NCBI RefSeq assembly: GCF_947495735.1
Contig: NZ_CANMAA010000009.1
Coordinates: 1 to 64,000, forward strand
Origin: an uncultured Pseudokineococcus sp.
Lineage (GTDB): Bacteria; Actinomycetota; Actinomycetes; Actinomycetales; Quadrisphaeraceae
Direction of reading: 5' to 3'
DNA length: 64,000 nt
Positions 50,773 through 60,035 of this stretch are shown piece by piece. Both the position numbers and the translations under genes were made by a program. The notes under the pieces were generated by a model, which saw only the letters and a list, made by a program, of their open reading frames with translations, was not told the DNA's origin and searched no databases. Within the stretch, counting starts at the first letter, position 1. Each line of letters starts with the position of its first letter.

Positions 50773-52587
50773 TCAGCGGGCCCGGCGGCGCGCCGGCACG
50801 CGGCGCTCGCTGGGGCGCTGGAGCGGCTCGCCCGCCTGCGCCGCGGCCGCGGCGAGCCCGCTCCCGTGGTCGGCCAGCGCGCTCACGAGCGAGGCCGCGC
50901 TGGGCTCGGGCGCCAGCACGTCGACGCGCAGGCCGTGCTCCACCGCGGTCTGGGCCGTCGCCGGGCCGATGCACGCCACCACGGTGCTGGGGTTGGGCTT
51001 GCCCGCGATGCCGACGAGGTTGCGCACCGTGGAGGACGAGGTGAACACGACCGCGTCGAAGGCGCCGTTCTTGATGGCGTCGCGCACCGGGGCGGCCGGC
51101 GGCGCCGCCCGCACGGTCCGGTAGGCGGTGACGTCGTCGACCTCCCAGCCCAGCTCGGTGAGGCCCGCCACCAGGGTGTCGGTGGCGATGTCGGCCCGCG
51201 GCAGCAGGACCCGGTTGATCGGGTCGAGCACGTCGTCGTAGGCCGGCCAGTCGGCCAGCAGCCCCTTGGCGGACTCCTCGCCGCTCGGCACCAGGTCGGG
51301 CTCGATGCCCCACTCCCGCAGCGCCTGCGCCGTCACGCCGCCGACGGCGGCGACCTTCAGCCCGGCGAAGGCGCGGGCGTCCAGGCCGTACTCGACGAAC
51401 TTCTCGCGCACGGCGCGGACGGCGTTCGCGGAGGTGAAGCCGATCCACTCGTAGCGGCCGGTCACGAGGCCGGTGACGGCCTTCTCCATCTGGTGCGGGG
51501 TCCGCGGCGGCTCGACGGAGATGGTCGGGACGACCTCGCCCACCGCGCCGGCCTCGGCGAGCAGCGCGCCCATGCCAGCCGCTTGGGCCTGCGTGCGGGG
51601 GACGAGCACGCGCCAGCCGAACAGCGGGCGGTTCTCGTACCAGGAGGCGCGCTCGCGCAGCGCGACGCCCGGGCCGGTGACGGCGACGAGCGGGCTCGGC
51701 CACGCGTCGTCCCCGCTGCCCTCGAGCAGGCCCGGCAGCTCGGCGAGGGACGCCGTGGCCGTGCGCTGCGCGGTCGTCGTCCCCCCGGAGGTGACGGCGA
51801 CGGCCGACGAGGCGCTGCGGCCCGCCGCCACGAGGGCGCGCGCCGCGGCGGCCAGGCCCTCGCGCGAGCCCAGCAGCACGACCGTCTCCCGCGCCGCGGC
51901 GAGGCCGGCCGCGTCGGGCGACTCCGTCGCCGTGTCGACGACGTGGACGCGGTCGACGCCGGCCGTGGTGACGGGCACGCCCGCGTAGACGGGCACCGCG
52001 ACGGCCGGGGACACGCCGGGGACGACCTCGAAGGGCACCGACGCGCGGTGGCACGCCAGCAGCTCCTCGGCGAGCCCCTCGAACGTCGCCGCGTCGCCGG
52101 GCAGCACGCGGACGACGCGGCGCCCCGCGCGGGCGGCGCGGGTGAGCAGGCGGGTGGTGGCCCGGGCGCGCGCCGACGGCGTCGGGTCGCTCGCCTCCTG
52201 CACCTGGCGGGCGTCGAGCACCTCCGGGCCCTCGGTCGGCAGGCTCCCGACGAGGGCCGCCCCGACGGGGCCGTCGACGACGACGACCTCCGCGCGGGCG
52301 AGCAGCTCGGCGGCCCGCACGGTGAGCAGCCCCGGGTCGCCCGGGCCGGCGCCGACGAAGGCCACCGAGCCGAGCGGCGTCGAGGCGCGCCGCCGGGGGG
52401 CGGCGCCTGCGCCCTCGGCCGTCGCACCGGGGGGCGGCGGCGCGGGCAGGGGGTCGGGGGCCGCGACGAGGTCGCCCTCGTCGTGGCGCGGGACGTCGTC
52501 CCCCGGAGCCGGGTCGGCGGGGACGGGGACGTCCAGCCCGCCGCTGGCGGGTCGCTGGTCGAGCTCGAGGCCGGTGCGCGCGGTCAC
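50773..52587 (-). CDS. hemD: uroporphyrinogen-III synthase fused to a SUMT-like methyltransferase domain (HemD)
   Basis: 604 residues. After a 65-residue disordered, acidic/proline-rich N-terminus comes an SUMT-like (CobA-type) domain at about 70-315 ([40 protein letters not shown]). The C-terminal HemD domain covers about 325-580 ([50 protein letters not shown]). In the SUMT part the catalytic-loop segment normally close to GGDPFxFGRGxEE reads [13 protein letters not shown], so methyltransferase activity is doubtful. HemD closes hydroxymethylbilane to uroporphyrinogen III. GTG start overlaps the hemC stop as GTGA. Confidence 0.9.
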   Translation of the reverse strand: MTARTGLELDQRPASGGLDVPVPADPAPGDDVPRHDEGDLVAAPDPLPAPPPPGATAEGAGAAPRRRASTPLGSVAFVGAGPGDPGLLTVRAAELLARAEVVVVDGPVGAALVGSLPTEGPEVLDARQVQEASDPTPSARARATTRLLTRAARAGRRVVRVLPGDAATFEGLAEELLACHRASVPFEVVPGVSPAVAVPVYAGVPVTTAGVDRVHVVDTATESPDAAGLAAARETVVLLGSREGLAAAARALVAAGRSASSAVAVTSGGTTTAQRTATASLAELPGLLEGSGDDAWPSPLVAVTGPGVALRERASWYENRPLFGWRVLVPRTQAQAAGMGALLAEAGAVGEVVPTISVEPPRTPHQMEKAVTGLVTGRYEWIGFTSANAVRAVREKFVEYGLDARAFAGLKVAAVGGVTAQALREWGIEPDLVPSGEESAKGLLADWPAYDDVLDPINRVLLPRADIATDTLVAGLTELGWEVDDVTAYRTVRAAPPAAPVRDAIKNGAFDAVVFTSSSTVRNLVGIAGKPNPSTVVACIGPATAQTAVEHGLRVDVLAPEPSAASLVSALADHGSGLAAAAAQAGEPLQRPSERRVPARRRAR

Positions 52588-53810
52588 GCTTCACTCTCCT
52601 GAGAGCTGGTCCGCCGCGCGGGCGCGGACGGACCGGTCGGTGCGGACACGGGGGACTCACGGCCGTCCTCGTGCGGCGCGGCCTGCGAGGGCTGCGCGGA
52701 CGAGGTCGGGGAGCCGGCGGGAGGCAGGGCCGGGGACGGCGCCGGGGTCGACGCGGAGGGGTCGGCGGCGGCGGGCGCGAGCCCGTCCGCCCCGGGTGCG
52801 GGTGCGCCCTGCGAGGGCGCGGGAGGGGTGCTGCCGGGCAGCGGGAGCTGCTCCTCGCGCCGCGCGGCGGCGGGCGAGGCGGGGCCGACGGCGACGAGGT
52901 CGGCGGCCCCCTCGGCCAGGAGCTCGGCGGCCAGGCGCCGTCCGAGGCCGATCGGGTCGGTGTCGTCGCCGCGGGCCGAGCGGCGCAGCACGCGCGAGCC
53001 GTCGACGGCCGCGGCGACGGCCTGCAGCACGAGCTCGCCGCCGCCCTCGCCGCCGTCGGTCCGCGCGAGGGCGCCCACGGGGGCGCTGCAGCCCGCCTCG
53101 AGCGCGCCCAGGAGGGCGCGCTCGGCGGTGGTGGCCGAGCGGGTCAGCGGGTCGTCGAGGGCGGCGCAGGCCTGCGCCGTCACCAGGTCGTCGGCCCGGC
53201 ACTCGAGGGCCAGCGCGCCCTGGGCGGGCGCCGGCACCATCTGCTCGACGTCCACCACCTCGGTGATCTCGTCGGCGCGCCCGAGCCGCCGCAGGCCCGC
53301 AGCGGCCAGGACGACGGCGTCGAGCCGCCCGGAGGTCACCATGCCGACGCGCGTGTCGACGTTGCCGCGCACCTCCACGACCTCCAGGCCCAGCCCGAGG
53401 GCGCGCAGCTGGGCGGCCCGGCGGGGCGACCCGGTCCCGATGCGCGCGCCCGGGGGCAGGTCGCCGAGCCCGGCGCCGCCGGCGGCGACGAGCACGTCGC
53501 GGGGGTCCTCGCGCGGCGGCACGGCGGCCAGCACGAGGCCCTCTGCCGCCGCCGTGGGCAGGTCCTTCATGGAGTGCACGGCGAGGTCGACCCGGCCCTC
53601 GAGCAGCGCCTCCCGCAGCGCCGTGACGAAGACGCCCGTGCCGCCGATCTGGGCCAGGGGGGCCCGGTCGACGTCGCCGCGCGTGGTGACCTCCACGAGG
53701 ACGACCTCGCGGCCGCTCGTCTCGCGCAGCCGCTGCGCGACGACCTCGGACTGGGCGCGGGCGAGGGCGCTGCGTCGCGTGCCGAGCCGCAGCGGCTCGT
53801 CGGCGCTCAC
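52584..53810 (-). CDS. hemC: porphobilinogen deaminase HemC
   Basis: 408-residue hydroxymethylbilane synthase. LRLGTRRSALARAQSEVV opens the protein, then VHSMKDLPTA, ARIGTGSPRRAAQL and VEVRGNVDTRVG follow. ALLGALEAGCSAPVGALA contains the Cys that binds the dipyrromethane cofactor. The core ends near residue 320; the final 85-90 residues are a Pro/Ala/Ser-rich disordered tail not present in typical HemC (about 310-320 residues). GTG start overlaps the hemA stop as GTGA. Confidence 0.94.
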   Translation of the reverse strand: MSADEPLRLGTRRSALARAQSEVVAQRLRETSGREVVLVEVTTRGDVDRAPLAQIGGTGVFVTALREALLEGRVDLAVHSMKDLPTAAAEGLVLAAVPPREDPRDVLVAAGGAGLGDLPPGARIGTGSPRRAAQLRALGLGLEVVEVRGNVDTRVGMVTSGRLDAVVLAAAGLRRLGRADEITEVVDVEQMVPAPAQGALALECRADDLVTAQACAALDDPLTRSATTAERALLGALEAGCSAPVGALARTDGGEGGGELVLQAVAAAVDGSRVLRRSARGDDTDPIGLGRRLAAELLAEGAADLVAVGPASPAAARREEQLPLPGSTPPAPSQGAPAPGADGLAPAAADPSASTPAPSPALPPAGSPTSSAQPSQAAPHEDGRESPVSAPTGPSAPARRTSSQESEA

Positions 53811-55300
53811 GAGCGGGTCCCCGCGTCGCCGGGCCGCGGCCGCCGGGGCGGGACGACGGCGCCGGTGAGCAGGTCGCGCAGCGCGTCGGCCGTCGCGGCG
53901 GCCCCACCGGTCGGGGCCTGCCCTCGCGCCTCCGGGACCGCCCGCAGCGCCTCGGTGACGGCCTCGGGCGCCCGCGTGCCGGCCGGGTCGAGGTCGAAGA
54001 GCTCGCGCACCGCCTCGACGTAGGCGGGACCGCTGGAGGCGTCCGCGGCGAGGTGCTTCATGCGCACGGTGGGCGTGTGCAGCAGGGTGGAGACGACCCG
54101 GTGGAGCGTCTGGGCGACCTCGGCCTCGACGCGGGCGTCGAGGTCCGGGCCGAGGCGGTGGCGCAGCCGGTCGAGCTCGGCGTCGGCGACCTCGCGCGCC
54201 TGGGTGCGCAGCGCGACGACGGTCGGCGCGACGGCGGCGGCGCGCCGCTCGGCCAGGTAGGCGGCGGACTCCTCGGCGACGATCGCGCGGGCGTCCCGCA
54301 GGTCCGCGGCGACGCCGGACCCCGCTCCCCCCACCTCGGCGGCCAGCTGCGCCCCGAGCTCGGCGAGGCCCACCACGACGACGCCGGGCAGGCGCCCCAC
54401 CTCGGGGGCGACGTCGCGCGGCAGGGCGAGGTCGACGAGGAGCTGGGGTGCGGCCGCCCCGGAGCCGCCGGGCGCGCCGGCGCCCCGCAGGGCTCGTGCG
54501 GCGCCGACGGTGGCGGCGTCGACGACGTGGCCCACGGCGCCGGTGCAGGACAGGACGACGTCGGCCTCGGCGAGGGCGTGCTCCAGGCCGCCGCTCTCCC
54601 CCAGCGCGCCCCAGCGACCGCCGACCGCCTCGGCCAGGCGCTGCGCCCGGGCGGCGGTGCGGTTGAGGACCGTGATGTCGCGCGCGCCGAGGCGGTGGGC
54701 CGTCGTCGCGGCGAGGGCGCTCATGGCCCCGGCGCCGACGACCAGGACGCGGGCGTCGACCAGGGGACCCACGACCTCGTCCGCGTGGGCGAGCCCGGCC
54801 TCCACCAGGGAGTGGCCCGCGTGGTCCAGGCCCGTCTCGGAGTGGGCGCGCTTGCCGACGCGCAGGGCGCGCTGCAGCAGGCCGTCCAGGGCGCTGCCGA
54901 CGCTGCCGTCCTCCTGGCCGCGGCGCAGCGCCGAGCGCACCTGGCCGAGCACCTGCGACTCGCCGACGGCCATGGAGTCCAGGCCGCAGACGACCGTGAA
55001 GAGGTGCTCGACCGCGCTCTCGGCGAAGTGCACGTAGAGGTGGTCGGTGAGCTCGGCCAGCGGCACGCCCGTGGCCTCGACGAGCGCGGCCCCGACGTCG
55101 GCCAGGCCGCCGTGGAAGGTGGCGACCTCGCTGTAGACCTCGAGCCGGTTGCACGTGGACAGCACGACGGCCTCGGTGACGTCGTCGGCGGTGCAGGCGC
55201 CGACCGCCAGCGCGCGGGCCGCGCCGGCGTCCAGGGTGGCGCGCTCGAGGACCTCGAGCGGCGCGGTGCGGTGGGACAGGCCCACGACGAGGGCGGTCAC
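53807..55300 (-). CDS. hemA: glutamyl-tRNA reductase HemA
   Basis: 497 residues. It reduces glutamyl-tRNA(Glu) to glutamate-1-semialdehyde with NADPH, the regulated first step of C5 heme synthesis. VVGLSHRTAPLEVLERA opens the catalytic domain, VVLSTCNRLEVYSEV holds the active-site Cys (about 50), and VVGAGAMSALAA is the NADPH Rossmann motif. A helical dimerisation domain follows, with a low-complexity C-terminal end (about 450-497). GTG start overlaps the rex stop as GTGA, so rex, hemA, hemC and hemD are one coupled operon under Rex. Confidence 0.95.
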   Translation of the reverse strand: MTALVVGLSHRTAPLEVLERATLDAGAARALAVGACTADDVTEAVVLSTCNRLEVYSEVATFHGGLADVGAALVEATGVPLAELTDHLYVHFAESAVEHLFTVVCGLDSMAVGESQVLGQVRSALRRGQEDGSVGSALDGLLQRALRVGKRAHSETGLDHAGHSLVEAGLAHADEVVGPLVDARVLVVGAGAMSALAATTAHRLGARDITVLNRTAARAQRLAEAVGGRWGALGESGGLEHALAEADVVLSCTGAVGHVVDAATVGAARALRGAGAPGGSGAAAPQLLVDLALPRDVAPEVGRLPGVVVVGLAELGAQLAAEVGGAGSGVAADLRDARAIVAEESAAYLAERRAAAVAPTVVALRTQAREVADAELDRLRHRLGPDLDARVEAEVAQTLHRVVSTLLHTPTVRMKHLAADASSGPAYVEAVRELFDLDPAGTRAPEAVTEALRAVPEARGQAPTGGAAATADALRDLLTGAVVPPRRPRPGDAGTRS

Positions 55301-56193
55301 CGGGCCACCCCCACCCGGCGGCGGGCGGGCCGGGAGACCGGCGCGGGGCGCGCGGCGGGCGCACCGCCGACCGCTCCGGCGCGGCCGTGGCCGTGGCCGT
55401 CGGCCGGCACGGCGGCGGGGCCGGGCACCGCCGCGGCGCGCACGGCGTCGCCGGCGGCCTTGCGCTGCTCGTGGAAGGCCAGGATCTGCAGCTCGCTGGC
55501 CAGGTCGACCTTGCGCACGTCCACTCCCTCGGGCACCGACAGCACGGCCGGCGCGAACGTCAGGACGCCCGTCACGCCGGCGGCGACGAGGTCGTCGCAG
55601 GCGCTCTGGGCGGCGGCCCCCGGCACGGCGAGGACGCCGATGACGACGCCCTCGCGCCGGACGACCTCGGCGAGCTCGGACATCGGGCGGACCGGCAGGC
55701 CGGCCACCTCGCGGCCGACGACGGCCGGGTCCGCGTCGAACAGGGCGGTGACCCCCATGCCGCGCTCGGCGAAGCCGCCGTAGCTGGCGAGCGCCCGGCC
55801 CAGGTTGCCGAGGCCGACGATGACGACGCCCCACTCCTGGGTGAGGCCGAGCTCGCGGGAGATGTGGGTCACCAGGGGGCTCACCTCGTAGCCCACGCCG
55901 CGGACGCCGTAGGAGCCGAGGTGGCTGAGGTCCTTGCGGAGCTTCGCCGAGCCGACGCCGGCCGCGGCCGCGAGCTCCTCGGAGGACACCGTGGGGACGC
56001 CCCGCTCGACGAGGGCGGTGAGCGCGCGCAGGTACACGGGCAGCCGGCCGACCGTCGCCTCGGGGATGCCGCGCTCGGCGATGAGCCGCGCGGCGACCGG
56101 GCCGGGGGCCGCCACGGCGTGCCGCGGGCCGTCGGCTCCCGTGTCGGGGGCGCGGCCCGAGACCTGCCCGGAGTCGTGTCGGGGGGTGCTCAC
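55297..56193 (-). CDS. rex: redox-sensing transcriptional repressor Rex
   Basis: 298-residue NADH/NAD-sensing repressor. An N-terminal winged helix domain (about 45-110, PEATVGRLPVYLRALTALVE and GSAKLRKDLSHLGSYG) is joined to a Rossmann NAD-binding domain (VVIVGLGNLGRALASYGGF, about 124-142). The last 50 residues are Ala/Pro/Arg-rich and disordered. Rex releases DNA when NADH rises, derepressing respiratory genes; hemA-hemC-hemD downstream are classical members in actinobacteria. GTG start. Autoregulation is supported by a Rex-like operator in its own promoter. Confidence 0.95.
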   Translation of the reverse strand: MSTPRHDSGQVSGRAPDTGADGPRHAVAAPGPVAARLIAERGIPEATVGRLPVYLRALTALVERGVPTVSSEELAAAAGVGSAKLRKDLSHLGSYGVRGVGYEVSPLVTHISRELGLTQEWGVVIVGLGNLGRALASYGGFAERGMGVTALFDADPAVVGREVAGLPVRPMSELAEVVRREGVVIGVLAVPGAAAQSACDDLVAAGVTGVLTFAPAVLSVPEGVDVRKVDLASELQILAFHEQRKAAGDAVRAAAVPGPAAVPADGHGHGRAGAVGGAPAARPAPVSRPARRRVGVAR

Positions 56194-56264
56194 GGCGTCA
56201 GCCGGCTCCTTCGCGTGCGGCAGGGGATGTCGCGCGCGGGGGCCAGGGCGCTGCGGACCCCCCC

Positions 56265-56293
56265 AGAGTAGGCACTTGTGAACGCACGCACAA
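56265..56293 (-). promoter_or_regulatory. rex promoter with Rex operator (ROP)
   Basis: TTGTGAACGCACGCACAA (56276-56293) has the Rex layout TTGTG-n8-CACAA; the plus-strand left half TTGTGAA is perfect, while the right half reads CGCACAA rather than TTCACAA. On the minus strand TTGTGC (56293-56288) can serve as -35, and TACTCT (56270-56265) as -10 after a 17-base spacer, so bound Rex would block RNA polymerase. Transcription enters rex-hemA-hemC-hemD. Confidence 0.75.
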
Positions 56294-56318
56294 AGTCGAG
56301 AGCGGTGCGGGCGGCGCC

Positions 56319-56726
56319 TCAGCGCGGCGGCGCGAGCAGGACCGCCTCCAGCCGGCCGGCGTCCACGTGGTAGACGGCGTGCTGGACGCCGTCCACGACG
56401 ACGACCGGGACGAGCTCGCCGTACCGGGCCGCGAGGGCGCCGGGGCGGCCGCCGGGCTCCTCCCCCGGCCCCGGCGCGTCGACGTCGACCTCGCGGACGC
56501 CGGCGCCCGTGCGGGCGGCGACGGCCGCGACCACCTCGCGCGCGTCCGCGCACAGGTGGCAGCCGGCCCGCCCGTAGAGCACGACGCGGGGCTCCGACGG
56601 CGTCGCGGCCGGCCCGCCCGCCCGGCGGGCGCGGCCCCCCGGCGCCCCGGCCCCGCGCAGGGCGCGCCGCAGCCGGCCGAGGCGCCCGTCGCCCTCCCCT
56701 GCCCCTGCCCCTGCCCCTGGGCTCAC
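56319..56726 (-). CDS. glutaredoxin-like protein (DUF836 type)
   Basis: 135 residues. After a disordered Gly/Ala/Arg-rich N-terminal half (partly encoded by CCCCTG hexamer repeats at about 56698-56718) comes a small thioredoxin fold at about 50-130. Its redox pair is CHLC in VVLYGRAGCHLCADAREVV, and the segment LVPVVVVDGVQHAVYHVD contains the cis-Pro. It fits the glutaredoxin-like DUF836 family. GTG start overlaps the plsC stop as GTGA. The true folded protein may begin later, but the overlap supports this start. Confidence 0.75.
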   Translation of the reverse strand: MSPGAGAGAGEGDGRLGRLRRALRGAGAPGGRARRAGGPAATPSEPRVVLYGRAGCHLCADAREVVAAVAARTGAGVREVDVDAPGPGEEPGGRPGALAARYGELVPVVVVDGVQHAVYHVDAGRLEAVLLAPPR

Positions 56727-57847
56727 CGGAAGACCGACCCGCGGTGCAGCAGCAGGTCGTGCAGCGTCTCCTGGATCGTCTCGCGGACCTGGTCGGCCAG
56801 GTCGAGCACCGCGGCGGGGTCGTCGGCCGTGCCGGCGGGAGCGAGGTCGGTGCGCACCGGCTCGCCGAGCTCGACGACCCACCGGCTCGGGAGGGGCACC
56901 AGCCCCAGCGGGCCGAGCAGCGGGAAGAACGGCGTCACCGGCACGTAGGGCAGGCCGAGCAGGCGGGCCAGCGGCGCGATGTCCCCGATCTTGGGGTAGA
57001 CCTCCTCCGCCCCGACGATGGCGCACGGCACGATCGGCACCCCGGCGCGCAGGGCCGAGGCGACGAAGCCGCCCCGGCCGAAGCGCTGCAGGCGGTAGCG
57101 GTCGCGGAAGTGCTTGCCCACGCCCTTGTAGCCCTCCGGCCAGACGCCGACGAGCTCGCCGTCCGCCAGCAGCCGCTCCGCGTCCGCGGGCGTCGCGAGG
57201 GTGATGCCCGCGCGCCGCGCGAGGTCGCCGAGCACCGGCGCGGCGAGCACCAGGTCGGCGGCGAGCACCCGCAGGTGGCGACCGCCGGGCACGTCGTCGT
57301 GGACGGCCACCATGGTCATGAGGGCGTCGATGCCGACGGTGCCGGAGTGGTTGGCCACGAGCAGGGCGCCGGTGCCCGGCGGCACGCGCTCGGCCCCGCG
57401 CAGCTCGACGCGGAACCAGCGGCGGTACAGGGGGCGCAGGAGGTCCAGCAGGACCTCCTCGGTGAGCTCCCGGTCGAAGCCGAGCTCGTCCACCTCGTAG
57501 TCGCCCGTGACGCGCCGCCCGAGCACGCCGGCGGTGCGCCGCGCGCGCCGCCCCAGGTCGCCGGCGGGGCCCTCCGCCGCCGCGGCGACGCGCTCCGCGG
57601 CCCGGCGCGCCGTGCGCCGCGCGGCCAGGCTCCCCGCCCGCGCCGCGGCGAGCGCCGCGGCCAGCCGGTCCTCGAGGGCCGCCTGGTCACCCGACGAACC
57701 GGTGCCGCCGTCCCGGCCACCGCCTGCGGGCCCCGCCCCGGCGGGACCGCCGGGGGCGTCCTCGCGGGTCGGGCCCGGTGCGGCGCCGGGACGGCGCAGG
57801 GGCACCACGACGCCGTCGCGATCGCGTGCCGCCGGCGTGCTGCTCAC
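56723..57847 (-). CDS. 1-acylglycerol-3-phosphate acyltransferase-like (PlsC domain)
   Basis: 374 residues. A 110-residue Ala/Arg-rich N-terminal region precedes a PlsC acyltransferase domain at about 140-340. The catalytic motif is VANHSGTVGIDALM (NHxxxxD), with VGVWPEGYKGVGKHFRDRY as the third block and VPIVPCAIVGAEE as the fourth. It probably acylates lysophosphatidate or a related lipid at the membrane. No long hydrophobic segment other than short patches is visible. GTG start. A BldN/WhiG-type gene is not present, although such genes often lie nearby in Streptomyces. Confidence 0.82.
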   Translation of the reverse strand: MSSTPAARDRDGVVVPLRRPGAAPGPTREDAPGGPAGAGPAGGGRDGGTGSSGDQAALEDRLAAALAAARAGSLAARRTARRAAERVAAAAEGPAGDLGRRARRTAGVLGRRVTGDYEVDELGFDRELTEEVLLDLLRPLYRRWFRVELRGAERVPPGTGALLVANHSGTVGIDALMTMVAVHDDVPGGRHLRVLAADLVLAAPVLGDLARRAGITLATPADAERLLADGELVGVWPEGYKGVGKHFRDRYRLQRFGRGGFVASALRAGVPIVPCAIVGAEEVYPKIGDIAPLARLLGLPYVPVTPFFPLLGPLGLVPLPSRWVVELGEPVRTDLAPAGTADDPAAVLDLADQVRETIQETLHDLLLHRGSVFR

Positions 57848-57926
57848 GTCCGCCCACCCCCTCGAGGTCCTCGCCCAGTCTGCCCCCGGCCCCCGCGGTG
57901 CGCGGCGCTCGCTCCGACGTCGGCCG

Positions 57927-59084
57927 TCACCGCGCGGCGCCGTCCCGCTCGTGCCCGGCGGCGGCCGCGACCGCCCGGAGCCGGGCCCAGGCGCCGGCCG
58001 CCCGGTCGGCGGCGGCGCGGCGCACCTCGGGCGACAGCGGCCCGGCGAGCCCGCGCCCCCGCGCCAGGTCCTCGACCGCGGCGCGGCTGGACCAGCGCGG
58101 CGAGAGGCCCAGGTCCTCGTGCATGCGGCGCAGGTCGACCACTCGTCCCGAGCGCAGCACCCGGTCGGCGTCGCCCCAGGGCAGGGGGACGGCGCGGCCC
58201 ACCAGCGCGCTGGCGGTCCGCCCGAGCAGGGCCGCCGGCACGGGCAGCACCGTGCGACCGCAGAGCGCCGCCGCCTGGGACAGCGTCACCACCCCGTCGC
58301 CGGCCACGTTGACCACGCCCGAGACGTCCCCGCGGACGGCGAGCAGGAGCGCCTCGACCGCGTCCTCGGCGTGCAGCACCTGCAGCCGCGGGTCGTGGCC
58401 CCACAGGCACGGCACGGCCGGGAGCTCGAGCCACTCCCCCAGCGGCGTCCGCAGGCCCGGGCCGACGACCTCGGCCAGCCGCAGCACGACCGCTGCGACG
58501 TCCTCGCGCCGGCGCGTGGTGGCCCGCAGCGCCGCCTCGACCTCGGCGGCCGCGCGCTCGAGGCCGCCCGAGGGGGTGGCCAGCTCGGACGCCTCGGTGC
58601 GCACCGAGGGCGCCCGGGGGCTCGCGCCGTAGACCCCGGTGGACGAGGCGAGCACGACGCGGCGCACCGAGGGGACCCGCTGGACGGCCGACAGCACGTG
58701 AAGGCCCGGCGGCGGCTGCCCGTCGCGGGCCTGTCCCCCGGTGCGCGAGGAGCCGCCGGGGAGCAGGGAGCAGTCCACGACGACGCCGACGCCCTCGGCG
58801 TCCAGGACCCGGGCCAGGGAGGCGCCCCGGGCGTCCACGCGCACCCGCCGCGCCGCCCCGAGGTCCTCGGCGGGGCTGCGCTCGTCCAGCGCCAGGACCA
58901 CCGGGGCCGGGCGGCGGGAGGGCGCGGAGGGCTCGCCGCCGGCCAGCCGGCGCGCGAGCGCCGCGGCCAGGGGGTGCGCCGCGCCGGTGACGGCGACCAC
59001 CTCGCGGCGCAGATCGACGGGGGCGGAGCCGGCGGCGTCGGGGCGGACGGCGTCCGGACCGGCGGCGGAGCGGGGAGCCTCCAC
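57927..59084 (-). CDS. NAD-dependent epimerase/dehydratase-family protein
   Basis: 385-residue extended-SDR protein. The Rossmann start is VVAVTGAAHPLAAALARRLA (about 29-48), VVLASSTGVYGASPRAPS matches the SDR Ser strand, and FVV-type later strands continue to VVNVAGDGVVTLSQAAALCG, typical of actinobacterial epimerases near plsC. The YxxxK pair is not clear: the expected place reads TPSGGLERAAAEVE, so catalysis is uncertain. GTG start with a strong GGGGAGGAG. It lies between plsC and the bS22 gene, a conserved neighbourhood in this phylum. Confidence 0.75.
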   Translation of the reverse strand: MEAPRSAAGPDAVRPDAAGSAPVDLRREVVAVTGAAHPLAAALARRLAGGEPSAPSRRPAPVVLALDERSPAEDLGAARRVRVDARGASLARVLDAEGVGVVVDCSLLPGGSSRTGGQARDGQPPPGLHVLSAVQRVPSVRRVVLASSTGVYGASPRAPSVRTEASELATPSGGLERAAAEVEAALRATTRRREDVAAVVLRLAEVVGPGLRTPLGEWLELPAVPCLWGHDPRLQVLHAEDAVEALLLAVRGDVSGVVNVAGDGVVTLSQAAALCGRTVLPVPAALLGRTASALVGRAVPLPWGDADRVLRSGRVVDLRRMHEDLGLSPRWSSRAAVEDLARGRGLAGPLSPEVRRAAADRAAGAWARLRAVAAAAGHERDGAAR

Positions 59085-59232
59085 AGCTCCTCCCCTCAGC
59101 GCTCGACGACGGGACGCCGGTGCGCGGCGCGGACGGGCCAGGACGGACGACGCCCGCCACCGCGGGGCGGGGCGGGCGTCGTCGGGCAGGCGGGGGGCGT
59201 CGCGCGGGGCGCGCCCGTCCGCCTGCAGCAGG

Positions 59233-59331
59233 TCACTTCTTGTTGCGGCGCTGGTGGCGCGTCTTGCGGAGCAGCTTGCGGTGCTTCTTCTTCGCCATCC
59301 GCTTGCGGCGCTTCTTGATGACCGAACCCAT
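59233..59331 (-). CDS. small ribosomal protein bS22 (AURKAIP1/COX24-domain mini-protein)
   Basis: A 32-residue, extremely basic peptide. It starts MGSVIKKRRKRMAKKKHRK and ends RHQRRNKK; this is the universal actinobacterial bS22 sequence, found on the 30S subunit in mycobacterial ribosome structures. Too short for most gene finders. ATG start with GGCAGG ten bases upstream. It lies between the epimerase and the BldC-like HTH gene, as in many actinobacteria. No other reading in this segment is credible. Confidence 0.93.
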   Translation of the reverse strand: MGSVIKKRRKRMAKKKHRKLLRKTRHQRRNKK

Positions 59332-59520
59332 GGGGCCTGCCTGTCGTCTCGGTGCTGCGACCGCGTCCGGAGCTGGCCGACGTGGTCCTGGTCTGCGGCC
59401 GAGCCTACCGGTGCCACCGGGGCGACGGCGCGGGCCGCCCTCCCGGCGCCGCGCCGGCGCCGCGCCCCGGAGCGCGCGACGGCCGCGGACGGCTCGGTGC
59501 GGTCCCCGCGGCGGGAGCGC

Positions 59521-59859
59521 TCAGGCGCTGCCGGCCCGCCGCTGCTCGTCCGCCGGCCCCGCGCCGGGCAGCGTCCCCGGCACCGTGCGGGCCGCGGCCA
59601 GGAAGGCGGCGGCCGCTCCCTCGGGCACCCGGTAGGAGCGCCCGACGCGCACGGCGGGGAGCTCGCCCGAGTGCACGAGGCGGTAGACGGTCATGCGGGA
59701 GACGCGCAGCGCGTCGGCGACCTCGGCCACCGTCAGCAGGTCCCCGTCCGTCAGCCCGCGCCCGGCGGCCGGTCGCGCGCCCTCGTCGGGGCGCGCGTCC
59801 CCACCTGCTGGTCGCCCGTCCGTCGGCACCTGGGCCCCCTCGTCGTGGTGGCGGCCCAC
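59521..59859 (-). CDS. BldC-like excisionase-family HTH protein
   Basis: 112 residues with a MerR-like/excisionase helix-turn-helix at about 40-88: LLTVAEVADALRVSRMTVYR, then HSGELPAVRVGRSYRVPEGA. This is the BldC/helix-turn-helix_17 family of small actinobacterial DNA-binding proteins; BldC itself is a developmental regulator, but the target here is unknown. The N-terminal 38 residues are polar and low-complexity. GTG 59859 gives the longest form; an in-frame GTG at 59829 would trim ten residues. No operator is visible in the following 176 bases. Confidence 0.82.
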   Translation of the reverse strand: MGRHHDEGAQVPTDGRPAGGDARPDEGARPAAGRGLTDGDLLTVAEVADALRVSRMTVYRLVHSGELPAVRVGRSYRVPEGAAAAFLAAARTVPGTLPGAGPADEQRRAGSA

Positions 59860-60035
59860 CGGCCGCCTCGTCGGGCGCGGAAGGCCCTCGTGGCCTCGAC
59901 CCTAGGGGACCGCGGGGACCCGCGTCTGCGCCCGCGGCCGCGGCCACCGGGACGGCTCCGCCCGCACCGGCGGCCTGACGGGCCGCCCCGACGCCCCGAC
60001 GCCGGCGGAGGAGACGACTCGGTCGACGGAGGCGC

